From assembly GCF_965139615.1 (NCBI RefSeq), contig NZ_CBCSIQ010000014.1:39755-103754 (forward strand): a stretch of 64,000 bases of DNA. Direction: 5' to 3'. The stretch is from Kerstersia similis. GTDB taxonomy: Bacteria > Pseudomonadota > Gammaproteobacteria > Burkholderiales > Burkholderiaceae_B. The notes beneath the pieces are model-generated. The model was not told the DNA's origin. It did no database searches and worked only from the letters and a program-made list of their open reading frames with translations. Within the stretch, counting starts at the first letter, position 1. Each line of letters opens with the position of its first letter. The position numbers and the translations under genes are program-made. Below are positions 9,006 to 17,850 of the stretch, piece by piece.

Positions 9006-9033
9006 CTGTCAGCCGCCGGGCCGTGGCTGACAG
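9006..9033. terminator. Hairpin between convergent ATPase and GNAT genes
   Basis: CTGTCAGCC pairs with GGCTGACAG around a 10-base loop; no T-run on either side, so termination strength is uncertain. Confidence 0.5.
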
Positions 9034-9037
9034 GGCT

Positions 9038-9553
9038 TCAGCGTAGCGCCAGCTGCATGGCGCAGCGCCGTCCGGCCGGCAGGCCATGCGCGATTTCGTC
9101 CTGCAGAATGCCGGCGAGGCGATCATCCTGCGGCTTGGCGGGCAGCACCTGGAAGCCCAGCCGGGCATAGAACGGGGCATTCCAGGGCACATCGCGGAAC
9201 GTTGTCAGGGTCACTTCCCTCAAACCATGCGCACGGGCATACTGAATTGCGTGTTGCAGGAGCGCGCGCCCCAGCCCCTGGCCCTGATGCCCGAGGCCGA
9301 CCGAGAGCTCCCAGATATGCAGGGCCTGACCGACCGGTTCGGCGCACAGAAACCCGCTTGTCTGCCCGCTGCCGTCCTGGGCGACCCACTCCGTACCCAA
9401 ACGTATGAATTCGAGATGGCGTTCGGCAGGCATCGGGTCGCTCTCGGCCAGCCAGCCTAAATCCGGTACTTGCAGGAAGGCCTGCGCGGCAGACCGTTCG
9501 ATGGCTTGCAACTCAGGCAACATGGTTGCGTCGGCGGGGTGCAGGGTGATCAT
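9038..9553 (-). CDS. GNAT-family N-acetyltransferase
   Basis: Probable acetyl-CoA-dependent acetyltransferase of 171 residues. The GNAT core is visible: motif A with the acetyl-CoA loop is LSVGLGHQGQGLGRALL near 83-99, followed by VTLTTFRDVPWNAPFYARLGF (motif B, 20 of its residues shown). Substrate could be a small amine or a protein N-terminus; nothing nearby decides it. The ATG gives the usual size. It is convergent with the siderophore ATPase and divergent from a small hypothetical gene 177 bp away. Confidence 0.85.
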   Translation of the reverse strand: MITLHPADATMLPELQAIERSAAQAFLQVPDLGWLAESDPMPAERHLEFIRLGTEWVAQDGSGQTSGFLCAEPVGQALHIWELSVGLGHQGQGLGRALLQHAIQYARAHGLREVTLTTFRDVPWNAPFYARLGFQVLPAKPQDDRLAGILQDEIAHGLPAGRRCAMQLALR

Positions 9554-9730
9554 GGCGAGAGCGGGCTTCCAGAAGACAAGGCCTGGATTGTCTCATTCCT
9601 GCCACCGGGAGCAAGCGCGTGCGCCGGCTGGCCCCGGCCAGTGCGGCAGGATGTTTTTATTTGCTTGGCGCGGGTTCGGCCTTGCGCTACATTGCGCCGG
9701 TGGCGAAGGCGCCACTTTTGCGGATCTTCG

Positions 9731-9994
9731 ATGAAAAAAACCGATCTAGAGAAAAATAAGGCCCTGAAACTCATGGGCAAAATGCAGGCGGCGTTGCCGC
9801 CTGGACGCTATGCCGGCGCTGCCGTGCCGGATCGCCGCGAACAGCGGCGCCTGGATCAGGCTGCCGGGCTGGTGCCGTTTCCGGTCAAGCTGCGCCAGCC
9901 GCTGATCGACGCATTGCGGGCCAAGGCCGAGGCGGATGGCGTACCCATCAATGAATTGGTCAATACCTTGTTGGACGAAGCGCTGAAAGACTGA
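9731..9994 (+). CDS. Hypothetical small basic protein
   Basis: An 87-residue, charged, soluble protein that I do not recognise. It starts MKKTDLEKNKALKLMGKM, then a Pro/Gly stretch and DRREQRRLDQAAGLVPFPVKL, and ends in a predicted helix pair (LIDALRAKAEADG, INELVNTLLDEALK). The C-terminal pattern of strand plus two helices resembles ribbon-helix-helix or antitoxin-like DNA-binding folds (PFPVKL then helices), but no toxin gene is adjacent. The ATG at 9731 begins the conserved-looking part; a longer frame upstream is GC-driven. Function unknown. Confidence 0.6.
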   Translation: MKKTDLEKNKALKLMGKMQAALPPGRYAGAAVPDRREQRRLDQAAGLVPFPVKLRQPLIDALRAKAEADGVPINELVNTLLDEALKD

Positions 9995-10056
9995 TGGCCC
10001 GTGGTGACGCCACATCGCTGGTGTCTCCCGCTATCCATTTATCAGCGGCAGGACAA

Positions 10057-10078
10057 GCAGGGCGCCAGGGCGCCCTGC
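10057..10078. terminator. Hairpin between convergent genes
   Basis: GCAGGGCGC pairs with GCGCCCTGC around CAGG, between the small hypothetical gene and the convergent TonB receptor gene. Confidence 0.55.
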
Positions 10079-10082
10079 CTGT

Positions 10083-12224
10083 TCAATTGAAGCGATAGCC
10101 TGCGTTGAACATGAACGTCCAGTTTCGGCCGGCGGCCGGTTCGTAGTAGCGGCTGTTGCTTTCGTTGACGATCACCGAGCCGACATAACGCTTGTCGAAC
10201 AGATTATCGACGCGCGCCAGCAAGTCCAGATCCCAGGCAGCGTAGTTCATGCGATAGCCGGTATAGAGTGCGGTGACGGCATAGCCTGGCGCCTGGGCGC
10301 TGTTGGCCGTGTTGGCCTGGATATTGCCCATGGCGCGCCATTCCGCGCCGGCTTGCCAGCCATGCTCGGGCATCCAGCGCAAGCCGGCATAGCCATTGTG
10401 GCGCGCCACGCCAGGGATGCGTTTGCCTTCGCTGCCAGGCGTGGCCTGGCGGAATTCCGCATCCAGATAGGTATAGCTCAGGGTGAATTGCAGATCCTGC
10501 ATCAGCTCGGCCTGCCAGGAGAGTTCCACGCCATTGCGCCGGGTTTTGCCGGCATTGCGGAAGGTGGCCCGGCCGCCGCTGCTGCCGGCGCTGACGATTT
10601 CGTCGCGCGTGTCGATGCGGAACAGGGCGGCAGTCAGCAGGCCGCCAAGGCTGCCGGTTTTGGCGCCGATTTCATAGTTGCGGCTGGTGGAGGGCTGCAG
10701 TGCCAGGTTCAGGCCGCCGGTGCCGTCCGGACGATAGGACAGCTCATTGAAGGTCGGGGTTTCGAAACCGCGTCCGAAAGAGGCATACAGGCTGCTGTCG
10801 TTCCCCAGCGCATAGCGGGCGGCAAAGACCGGCAGCCAGGCGCTGAAAGAGGTTTTGCCACTGTCATCGCCATTGTTCAGGTATTGGTCGCGGGAACGGA
10901 AGCGGACTTCACTGCGGCGCAGGCCGCCTTCCAGCAACCAGTGTTCACTGATGTCCCAGCCGGCCTGCAGGTAGAGATCGTTATCGCGCAAGGTATTGCG
11001 TTCCTTGCGGCGCAGCGCGCCCCGGGTACCGAAATCGACAGGGGCGGCGGCGCTGCCCTGGAAGTTCTCGTAGCCGCGCCGGTCTTCGCGCATGTGATCG
11101 TAGGCGCCTCCTGCCGTGACGGTCAGGGCTTGCCCAAGCAATCGGGTGGTGTGGGTGGCGCGCAGGTCGATACCCGAGAAATTCCGTTTCAGGTCGATGA
11201 CGCCGCCGGCATGGGAGGCCGGTTTTTGCGCTGCGGGAGGAATCGCCTGATACTGGATGGTCTGCCGTTCGCCGGTATAGACCGTGGCCTGCAGCTGCGT
11301 ATCCGGGCTCAAGGATTTCTCGTAGCGCAGGCCGATCTGGGACTGCCGCGTACTTTTGCGGGTATTGAAGGTGCGGGCATTGGCTGTGACGCCACGCGGG
11401 TTGTTGGCCATGTCTTCGGCGCTCAGCCCGAGTGGGTCGTCCGCGTGGATCAGGGCGTAGTTGGCAAGCAGGCTCAGGCTGCTGTCGTCAGCCAGCGAGA
11501 AATCCAGGCGGGCATTGCCCTGATTCTTGCTCATGGCGCTGTGATCGCGCCAGCCATCGAGGGTCTGGCGGCTGGCGCTCAGCGTGTAGTGGCTCAGGCC
11601 GGTCGCTGCGCCCGTGGCGCCGCCGGCCTGCAGGCCGTAGCGGCGCAGTCCGTTGCTGCCGGTGGTCAGGCTGAGGGCAGGGCGCAGCGGGCCGCTGCCC
11701 CTGGCAGTTTCCACCATTAATACGCCGCCCGAGGAATTGCCATGGAGCGCGGAGTAGGGTCCGCGCAGGACTTCTATCGTGCTGGCTGAACTCAGGTCGA
11801 TATTGGATAGCTGGGCCTGGCCGTCCGGCATGGTGGCGGGGATGCCATCGACATAAATGCGTATCCCGCGCACACCGAAGGTAGAACGCGCACCGAAGCC
11901 GCGTATGGATATTTGCAGATCCTGGGCGGAATTGTTGCGGTCCTGCACCTGGATGCCGGGGACGCTGGCCAGTCCTTCAGTCAGCTTGAGCGCCGGCCGG
12001 CCGGCGAACAGGCCGGCTTCGTCCACCTGGCTGATGGAGGCCGGCACGTCGATCAGGGCGCGCGGCCCGAGGGTGCTGATCACTTCGATGGCAGGCAGCA
12101 CGGATACCTCTGACGGGCCATCGGCGCCGGACGATGGCGCTGCCGGCGCCGCCTGGGCGGTTTGCAGGGCCGGGACAGCGAGCAGAGGGAGGAACGTCAA
12201 TACAGCGTAAATATGCCTGGACAT
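10083..12224 (-). CDS. TonB-dependent outer-membrane receptor
   Basis: Outer-membrane beta-barrel receptor driven by TonB, 713 residues. Residues 1-26 form a signal peptide (LTFLPLLAVPAL then AQAA). The plug domain spans about 40-160 and includes QISIRGFGARSTFGVRG, IYVDGIPATMPDGQ and IEVLRGPYSALHGNSSGGV. The barrel follows with FETPTFNELSYRP and YVGSVIVNESNSRYYEP near the end. The TonB box is probably the SEVSVLPAIEV region. Length and plug resemble iron or copper-type receptors, but the ligand is unknown. It is last in an apparent operon after an aldo/keto reductase and a thioredoxin, with 31 bases separating it from the latter. Confidence 0.9.
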   Translation of the reverse strand: MSRHIYAVLTFLPLLAVPALQTAQAAPAAPSSGADGPSEVSVLPAIEVISTLGPRALIDVPASISQVDEAGLFAGRPALKLTEGLASVPGIQVQDRNNSAQDLQISIRGFGARSTFGVRGIRIYVDGIPATMPDGQAQLSNIDLSSASTIEVLRGPYSALHGNSSGGVLMVETARGSGPLRPALSLTTGSNGLRRYGLQAGGATGAATGLSHYTLSASRQTLDGWRDHSAMSKNQGNARLDFSLADDSSLSLLANYALIHADDPLGLSAEDMANNPRGVTANARTFNTRKSTRQSQIGLRYEKSLSPDTQLQATVYTGERQTIQYQAIPPAAQKPASHAGGVIDLKRNFSGIDLRATHTTRLLGQALTVTAGGAYDHMREDRRGYENFQGSAAAPVDFGTRGALRRKERNTLRDNDLYLQAGWDISEHWLLEGGLRRSEVRFRSRDQYLNNGDDSGKTSFSAWLPVFAARYALGNDSSLYASFGRGFETPTFNELSYRPDGTGGLNLALQPSTSRNYEIGAKTGSLGGLLTAALFRIDTRDEIVSAGSSGGRATFRNAGKTRRNGVELSWQAELMQDLQFTLSYTYLDAEFRQATPGSEGKRIPGVARHNGYAGLRWMPEHGWQAGAEWRAMGNIQANTANSAQAPGYAVTALYTGYRMNYAAWDLDLLARVDNLFDKRYVGSVIVNESNSRYYEPAAGRNWTFMFNAGYRFN

Positions 12225-12255
12225 CGGGATCAACAACAGGGGTGGAAAAACAGGT

Positions 12256-12588
12256 TCAGGGCCGCAGGATTTGCAAGGCCTGCTCTATGCGTGCCTGGCT
12301 GTCCGGGCGCACCAGCCGGGCGACCTCCTGGCCATTGCGCAGCAACACCAGCGTGGGCCAGAGCTTGATGCCGAAAGCACGGCCCAGCGGTCGGCCCTTG
12401 CCGTCCTCGATGCGGATATGCCGGATGGAGGCGAAGGCAGCCAGGGCGGCGTCCGTGGCAGGGCGGGCAGCCTGGCAATAGCCGCACCAGTTGGTACCGA
12501 AATCCAGAACGACGGCGCCGGGCAGTTGCCCGGCTTCCAGGGCGCTCAAGGTTTCGGGCAGGTAATCCATGGGGGAGGAGGCGCTCAT
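12256..12588 (-). CDS. Thioredoxin-family protein
   Basis: Cytoplasmic thioredoxin-like protein of 110 residues. The redox motif WCGYC is near residue 34, preceded by VVLDFGTNWCGYC, and the cis-Pro region is KLWPTLVLLRNG. The fold length is standard. The usual thioredoxin Gly-Pro pair between the cysteines is replaced by Gly-Tyr, which should alter redox potential. The ATG lies one base after the stop of the aldo/keto reductase gene, so the two are coupled. No signal peptide is seen, so it likely reduces cytosolic substrates, possibly the reductase partner; that link is inference. Confidence 0.85.
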   Translation of the reverse strand: MSASSPMDYLPETLSALEAGQLPGAVVLDFGTNWCGYCQAARPATDAALAAFASIRHIRIEDGKGRPLGRAFGIKLWPTLVLLRNGQEVARLVRPDSQARIEQALQILRP

Positions 12589-12589
12589 G

Positions 12590-13420
12590 TCAGAACGCCG
12601 CCGTGAGGGGGTCCGGGCCGATACGGCCATCAGCCGCATCCAGCGCATCGAAGGCAGCGAGGTCGCTGGCGTCCAGGCGGAACGAGAACACATTGAAGTT
12701 TTCTGCGATGCGGCTGGGCGTGACGGATTTCGGGATGGTGATCAGGCCTTGATCCAGGTGCCAGCGAATGATGACCTGGGCCGGTGTCCGGCGATGCTTT
12801 TGCGCGACTGCCGTGACAACCGGGTGCGTGAGCAGCGTGCCTTGGCCCAGCGGACTCCAGGATTGCGTGGCGATACCGTGCCGGGCATGGAAAGCGCGCA
12901 GCTCACGTTGCTGGAAGCGGGGATGGAGTTCCACCTGGTTCAGGACGGGAACGACGCCACTGTCCTGGATAAGCCGTTCCAGATGTTCGGCGGTGAAATT
13001 GGAAACGCCGATCGAGCGTGCCCGGCCTTCTTCATGCAGGCGGCGCAAGGCGCGCCAGCTTTCCAGATACAGGCCGCGAGCGGGCGAGGGCCAGTGGATC
13101 AGGTAGAGGTCGATATCGTCCAGCCCCAGGCGCGCCAGGCTGGCGTCGAAGGCCTTGAGCGTGGTGTCGTAGCCCTGCTCGGTGTTCCAGAGTTTGGTGG
13201 TGATGAACAGTTGCCGGCGCGGCAGCCCGGCGGCGCGAATACCGGCACCAACGCCGGTTTCGTTTTCATAGACGGCTGCCGTGTCGATATGGCGGTAGCC
13301 GGCGGCCAGGGCTGCTTCGACGGCAGGTCCGGCTTGTTCATCCGGCGTCTGCCAGACGCCCAGGCCGAGTTGCGGAATGCTGCGCTGATCATTCAGAACA
13401 ATCTGAGGCTGTGAATCCAT
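12590..13420 (-). CDS. Aldo/keto reductase (2,5-diketo-gluconate reductase-like)
   Basis: NADPH-dependent oxidoreductase of 276 residues in the AKR superfamily, close to DkgA/DkgB. Catalytic residues are visible: Asp and Tyr in HIDTAAVYENE, Lys in FITTKLW and His in LIHWP. The C-terminal cofactor loop is TIPKSVTPSRIAENFNV. The ATG at 13420 is supported by the usual start MDSQPQI and by a GAGCCTCACC region upstream; longer versions have no conserved sequence. First gene of an operon with a thioredoxin and a TonB receptor. A perfect 19-bp palindrome lies about 150 bases upstream. Substrate is likely an aldehyde or keto-sugar. Confidence 0.9.
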   Translation of the reverse strand: MDSQPQIVLNDQRSIPQLGLGVWQTPDEQAGPAVEAALAAGYRHIDTAAVYENETGVGAGIRAAGLPRRQLFITTKLWNTEQGYDTTLKAFDASLARLGLDDIDLYLIHWPSPARGLYLESWRALRRLHEEGRARSIGVSNFTAEHLERLIQDSGVVPVLNQVELHPRFQQRELRAFHARHGIATQSWSPLGQGTLLTHPVVTAVAQKHRRTPAQVIIRWHLDQGLITIPKSVTPSRIAENFNVFSFRLDASDLAAFDALDAADGRIGPDPLTAAF

Positions 13421-13849
13421 GGTGAGGCTCCTGATCAAAATGGGATGGACCGGGTGGACGGGCGGGTTCTCGCTAGCATGCCGCAAGGCAGGGTCGAGGC
13501 CAAGGCCCTCCGTGTGGCAGGAGGCCGGAACATGTCGCACCGCATCATGGGTTCTGAATGACAATTAATAGTACTGTACGGTACAGTACAGGACTTTCTG
13601 CAGGGTCAGCAAGCCATTTCTCTCGTGCAATGGCCTGGTAATGCTGGCCATTGCTCAAGGAATGCCAGGGCGGATGACGGGCTGGCAAACGGCGTAAAGG
13701 CACTGCTTATCCCACGATGCTTGTATGGCGATGGATGAGTCCGGGTGCCTGGTGGCTTGCCGTAGCCCGGCCTTGGCAGACGATATTTTTGCAGTGCTTA
13801 TGGGGGAAGGGCATGGTGCCCTTGAGTCCTTGCGACGTTTCCCTTTTCA
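13421..13849. other. Intergenic region between divergent AKR and gcd genes
   Basis: A 429-bp gap with no supportable gene. Its main content is the palindrome at 13571-13589 with AT-rich flanks. The last 200 bases lead to gcd and show no clear sigma-70 promoter that I can defend. Confidence 0.6.
13571..13589. promoter_or_regulatory. Perfect 19-bp palindrome, candidate TetR operator
   Basis: GTACTGTACGGTACAGTAC is a perfect inverted repeat (9-1-9). The flanks ATGACA (13558-13563) and TACAGT (13582-13587) are 18 bp apart and could be a rightward promoter overlapped by the repeat. A TetR-family gene lies downstream of gcd. TetR-type regulators bind palindromes of this size, so autoregulation or control of the divergent genes is plausible but unproven. 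Confidence 0.5.
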
Positions 13850-16318
13850 ATGGTGATCTTGAATATGACAACAGCTAAAGCTGATCCGGATACCGGCCCT
13901 AAACAGCGGCGCTGGCCGCTGGTCCTGTTCGGTGCCGTCCTGGCCGTCATCGGCCTGGTGCTGGCGGCGGGGGGTATCCGGCTCGCCGCCTTGGGCGGTT
14001 CCTGGTATTACATCTTGGCAGGCGTGGGCCTGTTGCTGGCCGGTGGTTTGCTAGCAGCGCGCCGGGTCGTGGGAGCCTGGTTGTTCGGACTGGTTGCCGT
14101 GGCCACGGTGGTGTGGGCACTGGCCGAAGTCGGTTTGAATTTCTGGATGCTGGTGCCGCGCCTGGCGCCGTTCCTGGTGCTGGCGTTTGTGCTGGCCTTG
14201 TTGCTGCCGCAATTGCCTGGGGTGCGTTCGCGCCGAGGGCCGCACATCCTGGCGGGTGTCTTGGGCCTGGGCCTGGTCGCCGGCGGCGTGGCGGTCTTCC
14301 AGCCGCATGGCGTGATCCAGGCGGCTGCGGCGCCCAAGGTGCTGCGCAATTCCGCCACGGCGCAGGCCGGTGGTGATTGGCAGCATTATGGCCGGACCCC
14401 GGCGGGAACGCGTTTTGCGCCTTTCGACCAGATCAATCCGGAGAATGTTGATCAGTTGGAAGTGGCCTGGACCTACCGGACGGGCGAAATCGCCGAGGGC
14501 GCTTCGGAATTCCAGAATACGCCGCTGCAGGTAGATGATACGGTGTACGTCTGCACGCCGCTCAACAAGGTCATCGCCCTGGATGCGGAAACCGGTCAGG
14601 AGCGCTGGAAGTTCGATCCCAAGGTGGAAGACCGCAAAACCTGGAATCGTTGCCGGGGCCTGGGTTACTACGAGCCTGCCAAGGTTGAGCAGCCTTATGC
14701 CTTCGCCGAGGATATCGCCTGGAAAGCGGCACACCCCGCTGTGGCCGACGGCAGCCAGCCGGCTGACGGCAAGCGCAGCTGCGCCAGCCGCATCGTGATG
14801 ACCACGATAGATGCCCGCCTGCTGCAGATGGACGCCGAGACCGGCGAATTGTGCGAAGACTTCGGCCAGAACGGTGCGGTGGATCTCACGGTTGGCATGG
14901 GCAAGGTCGATTATGACAATGTGCTCTGGTACTACCTGACCTCCGCGCCGACCATCGTGCGCAACATGATCATTATCGGCGGCTGGACGTTTGACGGCCG
15001 TTCCGTGGACGAGCCGTCCGGCGTGATCCGTGCTTTCAGCGCGGACTCCGGCGAACTGCTGTGGGCCTGGGACATGGGGCAGCCCGAGATTACCAAGCTG
15101 CCTCCGGAGGGCGGCAGCTATTCGCGCTCCACGCCGAATGTCTGGTCCACGCCAGCCTTTGACGAAGCCTTGGGGCTGGTCTATCTGCCGACTGGCAACC
15201 AGCAACCGGATTTCTGGGGCGGCGACCGCCCGGAAACGTCCGAGAAGCACTCGTCCGCCGTGGTGGCCCTGGATATCCTGACTGGCCGCGAGCGCTGGAC
15301 ATACCAGACGGTGCATCACGATATCTGGGACTATGACGTTGCGGCGCAGCCGGCCTTGTATGACATTCCGGATGGCAAGGGGGGCGTCACGCCGGCCTTG
15401 GTGCAGCTGACCAAGCGCGGCCAGATTTTCCTGCTGGATCGCCGGGATGGCACGCCGCTGGCAGAAGTGGAAGAGCGTCCGGTGCCGCAGACCGTCGCGG
15501 CGGGTGACTGGGTGGCTGCAACCCAGCCCTATTCTGTCGGTATGCCGGCCCTAGGGACCGAGCCGCTGACCGAAGCCGATATGTGGGGCGCAACCTTCTT
15601 CGACCAGTTGGCATGCCGTATTGCCTTCCGCGAGCTGAACTACGAAGGAGAGTTCACTGCACCTTCGACCAAGCCGACCTTGCTGTATCCCGGTTACTAC
15701 GGCGGCTTCAACTGGGGCAGCGCAGCGATCGACGAAGACCGTGGCTATCTGTTCCTCAATGACATCCGCATCCCCCAGGTGGTGACGCTGATTCCGCATG
15801 CGGAGATTGATGAGAGCAAACTGGTGGCCGGCCATGGCGTGGGCAGCACCTATCCCATGCACGGCACGCCGTTCGTCATCGACCATGCCGCCTTCAACTC
15901 GCCGCTGGGCATTCCTTGCAACGCGCCGCCTTGGGGCGTATTTGCCGCCGTGGATCTGAATACCCGTCAACTGGTCTGGCAGACGCCGGCCGGTACGGTC
16001 GAGGATGTGGTGGTCAATGGCGTCAAGGCCGGTCTGCCCGTGCCCCTGGGCATGCCGACCCTGGGGGGCGGCGTCAGCACGGCTTCCGGGCTCGTGTTCT
16101 ATGCCGGCACCCAGGATTACTACCTGCGTGCGCTGGATATCGCAACCGGCGAGGAACTGTGGAAGGGCCGCATGCCGGTAGGTGGGCAGGCCACGCCGCT
16201 CAGCTACGTTGCGCCCCAAAGCGGCCGCCAGTTCGTGGTCGTGGCAGCAGGCGGCGCGCGGCAATCGCCTGATCGCGGCGATTACGTGATAGCTTATGCG
16301 CTTCCCAAGAAGCCATAA
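13850..16318 (+). CDS. gcd: Membrane-bound PQQ-dependent glucose dehydrogenase
   Basis: Quinoprotein that oxidises glucose to gluconolactone in the periplasm and passes electrons to ubiquinone (EC 1.1.5.2 family), 822 residues. Residues about 20-150 contain five hydrophobic segments that anchor the protein. The periplasmic eight-bladed PQQ propeller begins at GGDWQHYGRTPAGTRFAPF and carries tryptophan-docking repeats such as LEVAWTYRTGE and the HHDIWDYDVAAQPALYD active-site region. Length is standard. The ATG at 13850 is kept, with 13865 as an alternative. PQQ biosynthesis genes are not in this window. A TetR regulator follows 18 bases downstream. Confidence 0.93.
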   Translation: MVILNMTTAKADPDTGPKQRRWPLVLFGAVLAVIGLVLAAGGIRLAALGGSWYYILAGVGLLLAGGLLAARRVVGAWLFGLVAVATVVWALAEVGLNFWMLVPRLAPFLVLAFVLALLLPQLPGVRSRRGPHILAGVLGLGLVAGGVAVFQPHGVIQAAAAPKVLRNSATAQAGGDWQHYGRTPAGTRFAPFDQINPENVDQLEVAWTYRTGEIAEGASEFQNTPLQVDDTVYVCTPLNKVIALDAETGQERWKFDPKVEDRKTWNRCRGLGYYEPAKVEQPYAFAEDIAWKAAHPAVADGSQPADGKRSCASRIVMTTIDARLLQMDAETGELCEDFGQNGAVDLTVGMGKVDYDNVLWYYLTSAPTIVRNMIIIGGWTFDGRSVDEPSGVIRAFSADSGELLWAWDMGQPEITKLPPEGGSYSRSTPNVWSTPAFDEALGLVYLPTGNQQPDFWGGDRPETSEKHSSAVVALDILTGRERWTYQTVHHDIWDYDVAAQPALYDIPDGKGGVTPALVQLTKRGQIFLLDRRDGTPLAEVEERPVPQTVAAGDWVAATQPYSVGMPALGTEPLTEADMWGATFFDQLACRIAFRELNYEGEFTAPSTKPTLLYPGYYGGFNWGSAAIDEDRGYLFLNDIRIPQVVTLIPHAEIDESKLVAGHGVGSTYPMHGTPFVIDHAAFNSPLGIPCNAPPWGVFAAVDLNTRQLVWQTPAGTVEDVVVNGVKAGLPVPLGMPTLGGGVSTASGLVFYAGTQDYYLRALDIATGEELWKGRMPVGGQATPLSYVAPQSGRQFVVVAAGGARQSPDRGDYVIAYALPKKP

Positions 16319-16335
16319 GCGAATCTGACCCAGCC

Positions 16336-16995
16336 ATGCCGAAATCCTCTGTCGCCGCCTCCTCCCAATATAAGAAAGTGCCGGCGACAGAGCGAGGCAG
16401 GCAACGGCAGCAGCAATTGCTGCAGGCTGCCTGCGAACATTTTCTCAAGCATGGCTATGCAGCCGCCAGCCTGGATGCCATCGTGCAGCAGGCTGGCGGT
16501 TCCAAGGCTTCGGTCTATCATCATTTCGGCGGCAAGCAGGCCTTGTTTTCCGCGGTGATCGAACAGCTCTGTACGGAATTCCTGGCCCAACTGCGCGCCA
16601 TTGATGTGTCGGGCGTGAGCCTCGAAGATGGCTTGCGGACGATCCTGCAGGAGTTGGTCAATGTGGTGGCCAATGCGCGCCACGTGGCTTTCTACCGGTT
16701 GGTGATTGCCGGATCCACGCGTTTCCCCGAAGCCGGGCGTACCTGGTATGAGCACGGGCCGATGGTCTGGTTCGACGTGTTCATGCGCCTGTTCGATATT
16801 CACGAAAGCCGTGGACAGATCCGCGCCGGCGCCCCCAAGGCGGTGGTGGCAGGCATATTGTTTGATGCAGTACTCAGTTTCCTGACGACGCAGTTCGTGA
16901 TTCTCGGCAAGCCAATCGACAAGCGTCTGGCCGAGCCGGTGATCGAAGAGCTGATCGCCATGGCGCGGATCAGGCTGGCGCCTTCCTGTAGTTAG
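16336..16995 (+). CDS. TetR-family transcriptional regulator
   Basis: Repressor-type regulator of 219 residues. The N-terminal helix-turn-helix is clear at about 20-66: RQQQLLQAACEHFLKHGY, then ASLDAIVQQAGGSKASVYHHF, here split into two stretches. The C-terminal ligand-binding domain resembles the AefR or TetR_C_7 type (LQELVNVVANARHVAFYRLVI). It lies directly after gcd and may be co-transcribed with it. The 19-bp palindrome in front of gcd is its most likely operator. Effector unknown. Confidence 0.88.
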   Translation: MPKSSVAASSQYKKVPATERGRQRQQQLLQAACEHFLKHGYAAASLDAIVQQAGGSKASVYHHFGGKQALFSAVIEQLCTEFLAQLRAIDVSGVSLEDGLRTILQELVNVVANARHVAFYRLVIAGSTRFPEAGRTWYEHGPMVWFDVFMRLFDIHESRGQIRAGAPKAVVAGILFDAVLSFLTTQFVILGKPIDKRLAEPVIEELIAMARIRLAPSCS

Positions 16996-16996
16996 T

Positions 16997-17034
16997 CCGT
17001 CCCGCATGCCAGCTGTGCCTGGCGCGCGGGACGG
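16997..17034. terminator. Hairpin between TetR gene and ABC ATPase gene
   Basis: CCGTCCCGC pairs with GCGGGACGG across a 20-base loop, between convergent genes; there is no T-run. Confidence 0.45.
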
Positions 17035-17044
17035 GGGCCAGGCG

Positions 17045-17827
17045 TCAAGCCATGGCAAAGAGGAATTGGTGCAGTTCCGGCGTCTGCGGGGTGTTGAAGA
17101 GCTGCTCCGGTGCGCCAGCCTCGTGAACCCGCCCCTGATGCATGAAGATGATGCGGTCGCTGACCTTGCGGGCGAAGTTCATTTCATGCGTCACCATGAT
17201 GATGGTCATGCCCTGCTCGGCCAGGTTTTCAATGACGCGCAGCACTTCTCCCACCAGCTCCGGGTCCAGCGCCGATGTGATTTCGTCACAGAGCAGCACC
17301 TCCGGCTCCATTGCCAGCGCGCGAGCGATGGCCACGCGCTGCTGCTGGCCACCCGAGAGCTGTTCGGGCATGTGGTCGAATTTCTCGGCCAGGCCGACGC
17401 GTTCCAGCAGGATTTCGGCGCGCCTGCGCGCTTCCTGGCGTGTCATGTTCATCACCAGGGTGGGGGCCAGCATGATGTTCCGGCCTATGCTCAGATGCGG
17501 GAACAGGTTGAAGTTCTGGAAAATCATGCCCACATTCTTGCGCATGTCACGCATGGCTGCGGCGTCGTGTGGCCGCAAGGCCTGGCCGTGTACGGTCAGG
17601 CTGCCGGACTGGAAGGTCTCCAGGCCGTTAATACAGCGCAGCAGCGTGCTTTTTCCCGAACCGCTCTTGCCAATGATGGTGACCACTTCGCGGCGGTGTA
17701 TGTCCAGATCTATGCCTTTCAGCACCTCATTGTCACCATAACGCTTGCGCAGGTCTTTAATGGCGATCAGGGGGATGGAGGAACCGATGGCAGCCGGGGC
17801 GGGACGGGGCGTGGCGGTGGAAAGCAT
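17045..17827 (-). CDS. Polar amino-acid ABC ATPase (GlnQ/HisP type)
   Basis: Cytoplasmic ATPase of a polar amino-acid uptake system, 260 residues. Walker A GKSGSGKST, signature LSGGQQQRVAIARAL, Walker B VLLCDEITSALDPE and the switch VTHEM are all present in GlnQ form. The start at 17827 is chosen because an AGGAG site lies six bases upstream; an ATG at 17833 abuts that site too closely. Residues 1-25 form an unusual Pro/Ala extension before IKDLRKRYG. It is last in a binding protein-permease-permease-ATPase operon. Substrate (Glu, Gln, His, Arg or opine-like) is not decidable. Confidence 0.92.
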   Translation of the reverse strand: MLSTATPRPAPAAIGSSIPLIAIKDLRKRYGDNEVLKGIDLDIHRREVVTIIGKSGSGKSTLLRCINGLETFQSGSLTVHGQALRPHDAAAMRDMRKNVGMIFQNFNLFPHLSIGRNIMLAPTLVMNMTRQEARRRAEILLERVGLAEKFDHMPEQLSGGQQQRVAIARALAMEPEVLLCDEITSALDPELVGEVLRVIENLAEQGMTIIMVTHEMNFARKVSDRIIFMHQGRVHEAGAPEQLFNTPQTPELHQFLFAMA

Positions 17828-17850
17828 GAGCATCTCCTGTGGTCTGGGCT

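Noticed and set aside
10353..11720. Plus-strand open frame of 455 codons
   Set aside because: Antisense shadow of the TonB receptor; Ala/Gly-rich with no recognisable feature.
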